Source: Lachnospiraceae bacterium (GTDB lineage: Bacteria > Bacillota_A > Clostridia > Lachnospirales > Lachnospiraceae). From it: DNA of 9,993 nt. The notes beneath the pieces are model-generated. The model was not told the origin of the DNA. It was given only the letters and a program-made list of their open reading frames with translations, and searched no databases. Positions 1 through 5,529 of the stretch are shown here, in pieces (the first letter of the stretch is position 1; each line of letters opens with the position of its first letter). The stretch covers positions 1 to 9,993 of the forward strand of contig JAILPG010000130.1 in the NCBI GenBank assembly GCA_024699595.1, in the 5' to 3' direction. Made by a program: the position numbers and the translations under genes.

Positions 1-104
1 AACGTTATCAGCGTCAGTATGAACTTAAATACCGGCAATATGTAATTTTCATAGCGGGAGTAGATTTTTGCAGCTACTCCCTTAATTGAATATATTGTTT
101 CCAA
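1..104 (-). CDS. N-terminal part of a putative membrane protein of unknown function (TTG start, runs off left edge)
   Basis: On the minus strand a frame stays open from a TTG at 104-102 to the left edge (34 codons) and reads METIYSIKGVAAKIYSRYEN followed by YILPVFKFILTLIT. The last 14 or so residues are hydrophobic and look like the start of a membrane helix after a basic, tyrosine-rich leader. The first in-frame stop upstream is TAG at 125-123. The only accepted start codon between it and the coding-like stretch is the TTG, which has an AAGGGGG ribosome binding site four bases upstream. The protein-like composition resembles a conserved polytopic membrane protein I associate with Lachnospiraceae, but that is recall and not tested. 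It lies downstream of the 132-aa membrane protein on the same strand, beyond two hairpins and the mini-hairpin array. Function unknown. Confidence 0.55.
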   Translation of the reverse strand, partial: METIYSIKGVAAKIYSRYENYILPVFKFILTLIT

Positions 105-108
105 TTTG

Positions 109-115
109 CCCCCTT
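109..115 (-). promoter_or_regulatory. Ribosome binding site for the TTG-start gene
   Basis: The minus strand reads AAGGGGG, then CAAA, then TTG. AAGGGGG pairs along its whole length with the 16S rRNA anti-Shine-Dalgarno if one G-U wobble is allowed. The four-base spacing is slightly short. It decides the TTG start because no ATG or GTG exists in that frame. The site overlaps the edge of the degenerate third copy of the mini-hairpin array. A similar G-rich site (AAAGGGG) precedes mreB in this window. Confidence 0.5.
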
Positions 116-224
116 GTACTTTCTACGGCGCCCACGCCCTGTACTTTGTACGGCGACCACGCCCTGCTTCGCAGTGCTTCCGCCCTGTACTTTGTACGGC
201 GACCACGCCCTGCTTCGCAGTGCT
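111..224. repeat. Tandem array of contiguous mini-hairpins (two identical 44-bp copies, period 46, plus a degenerate partial copy)
   Basis: Positions 135-178 and 181-224 are identical over 44 bp, and a diverged partial copy lies at 111-138. Each full unit consists of three perfect stem-loops placed end to end without a spacer. A is GTAC-ttt-GTAC (141-151 and 187-197). B is GGCG-acca-CGCC (152-163 and 198-209). C is CTGC-ttc-GCAG (164-174 and 210-220). The linker between units is 12 bp (175-186). The partial copy has A with one mismatch (116-126) and B with a changed loop (127-138, ccca). The array is markedly more GC-rich than the flanking intergenic DNA and is not protein-like in the minus-strand direction of its neighbours. 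It lies between two minus-strand genes. It could be a dispersed intergenic repeat family of this lineage, a structured RNA leader, or a substrate for a single-strand transposase. No spacers are present, so it is not CRISPR. Confidence 0.85.
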
Positions 225-260
225 AAAAACATTCGCAACCAGCATCAGGATGCTGCTTGC
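225..260 (-). terminator. Candidate intrinsic terminator downstream of the 132-aa membrane protein
   Basis: Positions 235-245 and 250-260 form a stem (GCAA, one mismatch, CAGCAT, then a four-base loop and the complementary arm). Read on the minus strand it is followed by GAATGTTTTTAGC, so a five-U run starts five bases after the stem. It is the better terminator candidate of the two hairpins that follow the 132-aa protein, because the other has no U tract after it. The downstream edge touches the mini-hairpin array, so it may also be part of that structured region. Confidence 0.45.
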
Positions 261-280
261 TCATGTTTTTGCGGTCATCA

Positions 281-322
281 GATAAAGAATTGTTTTTGTG
301 TAAACACAAACAATTCTTTATC
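281..322 (-). other. Long A/T-rich hairpin overlapping the stop codon of the 132-aa protein
   Basis: Positions 281-295 and 308-322 are perfect 15-bp complements. Above a two-base bulge (296-297), three more pairs (298-300 with 305-307) close a TAAA loop (301-304). The TAA stop of the membrane protein (320-318) lies inside one arm. On neither strand is it followed by a clear T tract, so it is a poor textbook terminator, although the stem itself has A-rich and T-rich arms. It may act as a 3'-end stabilising or attenuating structure. Confidence 0.6.
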
Positions 323-716
323 TTCTTCCCTTGCCGCCGTACATGTTGTAAAGCTGATTTAATGCCCTTACGTATCGTTTCATGTGGTTCTTGCTCTTTT
401 TGTATCTGTACAGATATACAAAATACGAAAAGATTATGTATATTCCGACTACGGCGGCATATTTGGTCAGTATGTCCTTAAAGTACGCAACAAGATCCAT
501 TCTGTAGAACTCCTCCAAAAAGGTTTCAAGGTCATACAGAATGGTCATTGCCACGTAAAGCGCAAAGCCTGCGGTACCGTATATCGCGGATTTCCACAGC
601 TGAAAGCTTATATAATCGCCCCTGAAATAATGAGAGAGGCTTACATCCTTTCTGCCCTCACCTGCTTCATAGGCCGCCATTTTCGTCATCAACATTATCC
701 GGTCTTCGTTTATCAT
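318..716 (-). CDS. Conserved-looking small membrane protein with two transmembrane segments, function unknown
   Basis: The 132-aa product begins MINEDRIMLMTKMAAYE. It has two hydrophobic segments at about residues 43-62 and 86-104, separated by an acidic loop containing DLETFLEEF. The second is followed by a strongly basic stretch (YRYKKSKNHMKRY) and a basic tail ending GKGRR. The positive-inside rule predicts both termini in the cytoplasm. No catalytic motif is visible. The ATG at 716-714 is preceded by GGTGAT three bases upstream, which matches the 3' part of an extended Shine-Dalgarno (AGGAGGTGATC). The gene follows the YvyF-like gene after 45 bp and is probably the last gene of the recD2-comFC-yvyF unit. 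Position suggests co-expression with flagellar or competence-type genes, but function cannot be inferred. I associate similar MINE-type proteins with Lachnospiraceae from memory only. Confidence 0.8.
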   Translation of the reverse strand: MINEDRIMLMTKMAAYEAGEGRKDVSLSHYFRGDYISFQLWKSAIYGTAGFALYVAMTILYDLETFLEEFYRMDLVAYFKDILTKYAAVVGIYIIFSYFVYLYRYKKSKNHMKRYVRALNQLYNMYGGKGRR

Positions 717-761
717 CCCATCACCAGTAAGCCCAGGCGGATCATATCCGTATCCGGGCTG

Positions 762-1166
762 TTATTTATCAAGGAATCTCATTCTGGGAGACTCTTTTTC
801 CTTCTTGGGTGCTGCAGGTGCCTCAGGCTTCTTTACAGCGCCGTTCAAAGAATTGATAAGGTTACCCTTACACTTGTTGCAGTATCTTCCCGTTGAAATG
901 GGTTCACCACAGGTCTCACATACAATACCGGAGGCTCCGGCTTCCGAGAATACAAGCCTTTCCTCACGTACCCACTGTCTGATCTGCCCTTCATCAACAT
1001 CACACTCCGTGGCAACTTCATGAACGGATGCACCGCCATGCTCGCTGATATATTCCTTAACAGTCTGGAATACATCTTCCATTTCCTTCTTACAATCAGC
1101 ACAAATAGGCTGCCCCGAAATATAATTAAAAATCCTCCCACATCTCTTACAGTTACGTACGTTCAT
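762..1166 (-). CDS. yvyF: YvyF-like flagellar-operon protein with two zinc ribbons and a helix-turn-helix-like centre
   Basis: The 134-aa protein begins MNVRNCKRCGRIFNYISG. Two CxxC pairs at residues 6/9 and 22/25 form an N-terminal zinc ribbon, and a second set at 83/86 and 96/99 forms a C-terminal one. Between them, residues of about 45-72 (ASVHEVATECDVDEGQIRQWVREER) look like a small helix-turn-helix. The tail from about 112 is Lys/Pro/Ala-rich and probably disordered. Length and layout match the YvyF family (TIGR03826, 'flagellar operon protein'), whose gene follows comFC in Bacillus subtilis (comFC-yvyF-flgM), as it does here. A longer frame reaches back to 1307, but an AGGAGG eight bases before the ATG at 1166 fixes the start, and the extension would overlap comFC. 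Exact function is not established to my knowledge; a regulatory or assembly role linked to flagella is an inference from gene neighbourhood. Confidence 0.88.
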   Translation of the reverse strand: MNVRNCKRCGRIFNYISGQPICADCKKEMEDVFQTVKEYISEHGGASVHEVATECDVDEGQIRQWVREERLVFSEAGASGIVCETCGEPISTGRYCNKCKGNLINSLNGAVKKPEAPAAPKKEKESPRMRFLDK

Positions 1167-1174
1167 TACAAAAT

Positions 1175-1180
1175 CCTCCT
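1175..1180 (-). promoter_or_regulatory. Shine-Dalgarno site fixing the yvyF-like start
   Basis: A perfect AGGAGG on the minus strand ends eight bases before the ATG at 1166-1164. It lies in the 25-bp gap between the comFC stop and the next gene and rules out the longer frame that begins at 1307. Confidence 0.85.
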
Positions 1181-1191
1181 GTAACCTGCGG

Positions 1192-1902
1192 TCATGACAT
1201 ATCTGCGATACTAAGTACTGAAAAGTATACGCCTGCAACCCCGTTTTCATGCAAACATCTGGCCGCAGAATCGATCGTGCTGCCAGTCGTAAATATGTCA
1301 TCCACAATAATGACTGTTTTTAATGATACATCATTTCTGCCTATTTTGAAAGCATTTTTTAAATTGTTTTGCCTCTCTGAGGCACTTAGATTTTTCTGTA
1401 CTCTTGTGTTTTTTTCCCTTATGAGCACATCCGTCATCACGGGGATATTCACATGTTTTGAAAGCTCTTTTGCGATCAGTTCTGCCTGATTGTATCCTCT
1501 CTTTTTATAGCGCTTTTTATTTAGCGGTATCGGAATGATGGCGTCGGGATCCGTTCTTTTTATGAATTCCCCGAGTCTTGCTGCCATCTCCCTTCCGTAA
1601 TATGCCGCATATTCCCTTCTGTTTCCGTACTTAAAGCTGTATATGCTCTTTTTGATCATCTCATCATATACAAAGACCGCTCTTCCGGCTTCAAATTCGT
1701 GCTTTATCCTGCTGCAGTCATAACAGTACTCTTCTCCGGGATCAGACAGCCCTCTCCCGCACTTTAAGCATACCGGACCCGAGACATAGTGCGGAAGGTT
1801 TTTACATTCGTCACAGACCAGACGTTTTCTCGGATAGACGGCGTCATGGCATATGGGACATCTTGCCGGAAACAGGATATCAGCCACGGAAAAACCGTTC
1901 AT
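1192..1902 (-). CDS. comFC: ComF family protein (ComFC), amidophosphoribosyltransferase-like, with N-terminal zinc fingers
   Basis: The 236-aa protein has cysteine pairs at residues 15/18, 30/33, 45/48 and 60/63, which form the double zinc-binding N-terminus of ComFC/GntX proteins. A phosphoribosyltransferase-type domain follows: IIPIPLNKKRYKKRGYNQAE at about 122-141 is the family hallmark, and VIIVDDIFTTGST at about 197-209 is the PRPP-binding loop. Members act at the cytoplasmic side in natural transformation, although many non-competent bacteria keep the gene. The ATG (1902-1900) overlaps the recD2 TGA as ATGA, so translation is probably coupled. A GGGAGG lies ten bases upstream inside recD2. 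It is followed after 25 bp by the yvyF-like gene, the same order as in Bacillus subtilis. No other competence gene is visible here, so competence itself cannot be claimed. Confidence 0.94.
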   Translation of the reverse strand: MNGFSVADILFPARCPICHDAVYPRKRLVCDECKNLPHYVSGPVCLKCGRGLSDPGEEYCYDCSRIKHEFEAGRAVFVYDEMIKKSIYSFKYGNRREYAAYYGREMAARLGEFIKRTDPDAIIPIPLNKKRYKKRGYNQAELIAKELSKHVNIPVMTDVLIREKNTRVQKNLSASERQNNLKNAFKIGRNDVSLKTVIIVDDIFTTGSTIDSAARCLHENGVAGVYFSVLSIADMS

Positions 1903-4133
1903 ACTCCGTATACCTCCCTTATCCTGTTTGACATTCCGGTATATCTTTTTGATTCATCAACATTTGATATCATAAAGCTTATCTGTTCCCTGCTGCCGAT
2001 GAGAGTCACGCACTTTGTGGCTCTTGTCACACCCGTATATAGCAGATTTCTGTTAAACAGCAGTCTCGGTCCGTTTAATACCGGGATTATCACGGCAGGA
2101 TACTGACTTCCCTGCGACTTATGTATGGTAACTGCATAGGAAAGCTCTATTTCATCCAACTGTCCGTATGTATAGTCAACCCTCCTTGAACCGTCATATT
2201 CCACCGTAACTGTCTGGGCAAAGTCATTTATGGATACTATCACGCCGGTATCCCCGTTAAACACGCCTTCGCCTTTATCTATGACCATTCCGTGCCTTGA
2301 TCTGATCTGCCATTCCAGCTGATAATCATTCTTTATCTGCATTACCTTATCGCCTTCACGAAAGATCATGCCCGAATACTCTTTCTCCTTTTTTCTGTCA
2401 TCGGGAGGATTTAGATATTTCTGAAGCACGGGATTTAAAGCTTCCACTCCCAGCGTCCCCTTTTTCATGGGAGTTAAGACCTGGATCTCATATGGTTCGG
2501 CATCCACGTATTTTGGCAGCTTGTCTCTCGTAAGCACGACCAGATTATTTAAGATCTGTTTTATATCACTTCTCTCAAGGAAAAAGAAATCCCTGCTCTT
2601 ATTATCAAGCTTTATCTCCTCACCGTCATTTATCTTATGGGCATTTATAACGATATCGCTCTGTTCCTTCTGCCTGAAAATCTTTTTAAGCCTCACGCAC
2701 TCAAAAACATCTGCATCTATCAGATCCTTTAGTACGGTACCCGGTCCCACACTCGGAAGCTGATCCGTATCACCTACCATGATGAGTCTTGTTCCGGGGA
2801 TTATCGCCTTTAAGAGGGCAGTAAACAATACAATGTCTACCATTGACATTTCATCGATGATGACCACATCCGCTTCGAGGGGATCATCCTCGTTTTTTTC
2901 ATAATAAAATCCCGTATGTCTCATATCAGGATCGTTTCCTGCCGGTCTCAAGCGCAAAAGTCTCTGTATCGTGGATGCCTCAAAGCCGGTTGCCTCGCTC
3001 ATCCTCTTTGCCGCCCGTCCTGTGGGTGCGGCAAGGACAACGCTCATGCCTTCATCCTCATAGTATCTGATGATCGCATTAATAATGGTCGTCTTTCCGG
3101 TTCCCGGACCGCCGGTTATTATGGATACCCCGTTCATAAGAGCCTTTCTTACCGCTTCTCTCTGAATCTCTTCAAGCTCGATATCAAGCTCCCTTTCTAT
3201 CACGGATATCTTTTTGTCTATCATCGTTCCGTCATAATAAAGTCCCGTGTCTATATCGTGTAAGAGCTTTGCGCATAAGAGCTCCATGTTATAGTAACTG
3301 CTCTTATAGACTGCGGTTAACCCGTCCTGTTCCTTTATTGTCACCTTTTTGTCCATGCACAGGTTCATGATGTGCGTAAGTATCACATCTTCAGGAATAT
3401 CAAGGACCTGAGCGCTTCTTTCCATTAGTTCCCCCTTCGGAACATACAGATGACCTTCCGAGGCAGCCTGGTTTAAGGTATATATTATTCCGCTTCGTAT
3501 CCTGAAATCCGAATCCGGACTGATGCCCGTCTTTACAGCGATCTCATCGGCCCTTTTAAAGCCTATCCCGTCTATGTCTTCCACCAGTCTGTAGGGATTT
3601 TTCTTCATTACCTCATACAGTCCGTCGCCATATCTGTCATGTATCTTTATCGCAAGATTGTTTGATATCCCGAATTCCTGCAAAAAGAGGACGGCTTTTC
3701 TGAGCTCTCTTTTTTCATTGAACCTTTCCGCTATCTCTATGGCCTTTCTCTCGCTTATGCCCTTTACCTCGGAAAGCCTTTCGGGTTCCTCTTCTATGAT
3801 CCTGAAGGTATCTTCCTTAAATCTGTCTACTATGCGCTTTGCAAGTGTCGGACCGACGCCCTTTATGGCCCCCGAACCCAAATATCTGATCTCGGAGATC
3901 TCATCCTCAGGTTCGATCACCTCATAGGATTCCACTTTAAACTGCTCCCCGTAGACAGGATGAGTAGTATATGTGCCCTCGATCCTTAACGATTCGCCTT
4001 CCGATACATCAACGAGATTTCCGACGCAGATCACCTCATCAGCCCCGTTTGCAAATTCAAAGACCGTGTAGCTGTTTTCGCTGTTTTTAAATATTATGTG
4101 GCTGACATACCCGGTCAGTTCTTCCCTGTCCAT
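1899..4133 (-). CDS. recD2: RecD2 (RecD-like) SF1B 5'-3' DNA helicase
   Basis: The 744-aa protein has the length and layout of stand-alone RecD2. The N-terminal domain begins MDREELTGYVSHIIFKNSEN, with helix-hairpin-helix segments at about 85-140 and 180-200 (GIGFKRADEIA). The helicase core has Walker A GGPGTGKTT at about 341-349, APTGRAAKR at about 369-377, Walker B VIIDEMSMVD at about 424-433, GDTDQLPSVGPG at about 454-465, FRQ at 486-488, an SH3-like region FREGDKVM at about 591-598, and C-terminal motifs AVTIHKSQG (667-675) and YTGVTRA (699-705). RecD2 unwinds DNA 5' to 3' in repair and recombination without RecBC. The first ATG of the frame (4196) lies inside a terminator hairpin. The ATG at 4133 matches the family N-terminus and has AAGGAG upstream. 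The 3' end overlaps comFC by 4 bp. No convincing promoter is visible in the 40 bp between hairpin and start, so partial readthrough from the flagellar unit is possible. Confidence 0.95.
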   Translation of the reverse strand: MDREELTGYVSHIIFKNSENSYTVFEFANGADEVICVGNLVDVSEGESLRIEGTYTTHPVYGEQFKVESYEVIEPEDEISEIRYLGSGAIKGVGPTLAKRIVDRFKEDTFRIIEEEPERLSEVKGISERKAIEIAERFNEKRELRKAVLFLQEFGISNNLAIKIHDRYGDGLYEVMKKNPYRLVEDIDGIGFKRADEIAVKTGISPDSDFRIRSGIIYTLNQAASEGHLYVPKGELMERSAQVLDIPEDVILTHIMNLCMDKKVTIKEQDGLTAVYKSSYYNMELLCAKLLHDIDTGLYYDGTMIDKKISVIERELDIELEEIQREAVRKALMNGVSIITGGPGTGKTTIINAIIRYYEDEGMSVVLAAPTGRAAKRMSEATGFEASTIQRLLRLRPAGNDPDMRHTGFYYEKNEDDPLEADVVIIDEMSMVDIVLFTALLKAIIPGTRLIMVGDTDQLPSVGPGTVLKDLIDADVFECVRLKKIFRQKEQSDIVINAHKINDGEEIKLDNKSRDFFFLERSDIKQILNNLVVLTRDKLPKYVDAEPYEIQVLTPMKKGTLGVEALNPVLQKYLNPPDDRKKEKEYSGMIFREGDKVMQIKNDYQLEWQIRSRHGMVIDKGEGVFNGDTGVIVSINDFAQTVTVEYDGSRRVDYTYGQLDEIELSYAVTIHKSQGSQYPAVIIPVLNGPRLLFNRNLLYTGVTRATKCVTLIGSREQISFMISNVDESKRYTGMSNRIREVYGV

Positions 4134-4146
4134 TAACGCGTTTGAT

Positions 4147-4152
4147 CTCCTT
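4147..4152 (-). promoter_or_regulatory. Shine-Dalgarno site supporting the recD2 start at 4133
   Basis: AAGGAG followed by ATC on the minus strand lies 13 bases before the ATG at 4133-4131. The spacing is longer than ideal. No better start/site pair exists, and the upstream ATG at 4196 falls inside a terminator-like hairpin. Confidence 0.6.
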
Positions 4153-4173
4153 TTTTGCTGAAAGTACAGAACG

Positions 4174-4207
4174 AAAAGGTCAAAATGCCATATCATTTTG
4201 ACCTTTT
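4174..4207 (-). terminator. Intrinsic terminator between the flagellar rod unit and recD2 (possibly bidirectional)
   Basis: Positions 4174-4187 and 4194-4207 form a perfect 14-bp stem with a six-base loop (4188-4193). The stem ends in AAAA on one side and TTTT on the other. On the minus strand it is followed by CGTTCTGTACTTT, continuing a T-rich stretch. It lies 88 bp after the stop of the rod-binding protein and 41 bp before recD2. The stem core is AT-rich, so termination may be incomplete. Confidence 0.7.
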
Positions 4208-4230
4208 AAGTGATGAATCGTATGTGTAAG

Positions 4231-4257
4231 GGAAATCCTGATATGATCAGCATTTCC
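4231..4257. repeat. Inverted repeat in the gap after the rod-binding protein gene
   Basis: Positions 4231-4242 and 4246-4257 are complementary except for one C/C mismatch (GGAAAT, mismatch, CTGAT, three-base loop). There is no T tract next to it. A smaller 5-bp stem with a CTTA loop lies at 4274-4287. Together with the terminator at 4174-4207, most of the gap can fold. It could be a 3'-end structure of the flagellar transcript or an operator. No protein-coding content is visible in 4208-4294. Confidence 0.4.
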
Positions 4258-4294
4258 TTAGACATGTGTATCCGGTGTCTTAACACCATAAGTG

Positions 4295-4651
4295 CTACAG
4301 ATCATAATTTCTTTTCATCTGATCATAAAGCATCTTTGCAAGCCCGTTCTCCTGCTGATCTGCCGCGCCTTTTGCATATTCGGTTATCAGGTTGTCGCCG
4401 TAGTAATCAAGGAGACTCTGGGTGGCATTGTCAGATGCCTGGGTGATATTCACGGATTTCTTCATTTCCTTAAAGACCTGTTCGATAAAATATGCTTCGA
4501 ACTCCTTGCATACACCCATCAGCTCCTCATCCGTCGCTTCGGATTTATCCGATTTAAGCTTCTTCTCGAGGTCGCTTCCGGATGCAAGAGTCTTGCTTAC
4601 GGTCTGGTTTAACTGGTTAATGTAATCACTGCCTACGGAGCCTATATCCAT
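4295..4651 (-). CDS. Stand-alone rod-binding protein (FlgJ N-terminal domain type)
   Basis: The 118-aa protein carries CKEFEAYFIEQVFKEMKKSV at about residues 48-67, the helix typical of the FlgJ rod-binding domain (PF10135). It also has the expected C-terminal helices (LLDYYGDNLITEYAKG and GLAKMLYDQMKR). Proteobacterial FlgJ adds a C-terminal muramidase that opens the wall for the rod. That domain is absent here, as is common in Firmicutes, so a separate hydrolase would be needed. The protein probably caps or chaperones rod assembly outside the membrane. No classical signal peptide is seen, consistent with export by the flagellar type III apparatus. AGGAGG lies eleven bases before the ATG, overlapping the end of the preceding rod gene, which leaves an eight-base intergenic gap and suggests one operon. 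It is the last gene before the terminator at 4174-4207. Confidence 0.88.
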   Translation of the reverse strand: MDIGSVGSDYINQLNQTVSKTLASGSDLEKKLKSDKSEATDEELMGVCKEFEAYFIEQVFKEMKKSVNITQASDNATQSLLDYYGDNLITEYAKGAADQQENGLAKMLYDQMKRNYDL

Positions 4652-4659
4652 TATTTATC

Positions 4660-5484
4660 TTACCTCCTGAGCTCATTTGCTTCCTGCATCATGGTATCCG
4701 CTGCCTGTATGGCCTTGGAATTAAGCTCATATGCTCTCTGGGCTATGATCAGGTTGACCATTTCATCCGCTATCTGTACATTAGAGCCTTCCAGATAGCC
4801 CTGTCTGATCTCACTCTTTTTCAGGTTTGCGTTTGTAGCCTCATTCAGAGCCTGTCCGGATGCCGCCGTTACGTCGTAGAGTGAATCACCTACTTTTTCA
4901 AGACCCGCAGGATTCTGGAACTGATAGAGCCCTATCCTCATCCCCGGGATCCTTTGCATATTATTCTTGTCATCAGGATATGTGAGATATCCGTCGGCAT
5001 CCACTTCTATCTTGTTTGTGATATACTGGGTCGAATTAAGCGTGATGGGATTTCCCGCACTGTTTAAAACCGGAAGTCCGTCAGAGCTTGTAAGCATCAT
5101 GGTATTGTTGCCGCCAATAGCAAATCTGAAATCACCGTTTCTTGTGTAATGAGTGGTTCCGTCCTCTCCCTTTAAAGCAAAGAATCCGTCGCCTCCGATC
5201 GCAAAAGCGGTGGGGCTTTCCGACTCAAGATATGCTCCCTGGGTAAACTGTGAGACTATCGCAGCATTTCTCACTCCGAGGCCGACCTGGGCACTTGTGG
5301 GCTTCTGCTCTCCGTTTGCCGAGGTAGTCTTTGTCTGGATATTCTGATACAGAAGGGATTTGAACTCATTTGTCTCAGTCTTGTATCCCACCGTATTAAC
5401 ATTTGCAAGGTTGTTTGCTATAGTATCCACATTTATCTGCTGCCCGATCATTCCCGATGCAGCTGTCCATAAAGATCTTACCAT
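4660..5484 (-). CDS. flhP: Flagellar basal-body rod protein, FlgG/FlhP type
   Basis: The 274-aa protein has the N-terminal rod signature LWTAASGMIGQQINVDTIANN continuing into LANVNTVGYK. It also has the matching C-terminal helix LEGSNVQIADEMVNLIIAQR and following residues. These are the two segments that pair into the coiled-coil D0 core of rod and hook proteins. GDGFFAL near residue 98 is the conserved FlgE/F/G-family motif. Length is close to FlgG (about 260). The product is exported by the flagellar type III system and builds the rod between membrane and hook. AAGGAGG lies seven bases before the ATG. Order after mreB and a FlgF-like gene equals mbl-flhO-flhP of Bacillus subtilis, so FlhP is the best orthologue guess. 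FlgG would be the generic name. Confidence 0.92.
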   Translation of the reverse strand: MVRSLWTAASGMIGQQINVDTIANNLANVNTVGYKTETNEFKSLLYQNIQTKTTSANGEQKPTSAQVGLGVRNAAIVSQFTQGAYLESESPTAFAIGGDGFFALKGEDGTTHYTRNGDFRFAIGGNNTMMLTSSDGLPVLNSAGNPITLNSTQYITNKIEVDADGYLTYPDDKNNMQRIPGMRIGLYQFQNPAGLEKVGDSLYDVTAASGQALNEATNANLKKSEIRQGYLEGSNVQIADEMVNLIIAQRAYELNSKAIQAADTMMQEANELRR

Positions 5485-5529
5485 TTCCTGTCCTCCTTAA
5501 AGCGGGCTTTTCGTTAATGTATTACCTTA

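Noticed and set aside
56..81. 8-bp perfect hairpin (GGGAGTAG / CTACTCCC) resembling a plus-strand terminator
   Set aside because: It lies inside the minus-strand frame starting at TTG 104, where the bases encode protein-like sequence (GVAAKIYS), and it has only a weak T-rich tail on the plus strand.
1..89. Short plus-strand frames ending at 45 or 89 that look slightly protein-like
   Set aside because: They have no start in the window, no recognisable motif, and they overlap the better supported minus-strand gene with a ribosome binding site.
111..224. CRISPR array
   Set aside because: There are only two identical units plus a degenerate one, with palindromic content throughout, no unique spacers of normal length and no cas genes.
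384..896. Long plus-strand open frame opposite the membrane-protein and yvyF genes
   Set aside because: It is a shadow of the minus-strand genes: no homology signature, no ribosome binding site, and it spans two well supported genes.
1167..1307. 47-residue N-terminal extension of the YvyF-like protein
   Set aside because: It would overlap the end of comFC, and a perfect AGGAGG eight bases before 1166 fixes the start.
4134..4196. 21-residue N-terminal extension of RecD2 from the ATG at 4196
   Set aside because: The ATG is within the terminator stem, the extension is unlike the RecD2 N-terminus, and AAGGAG supports the ATG at 4133.
4295..4651. Full FlgJ with muramidase activity
   Set aside because: Only the rod-binding domain is present. 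There is no hydrolase domain or catalytic residues in 118 residues.
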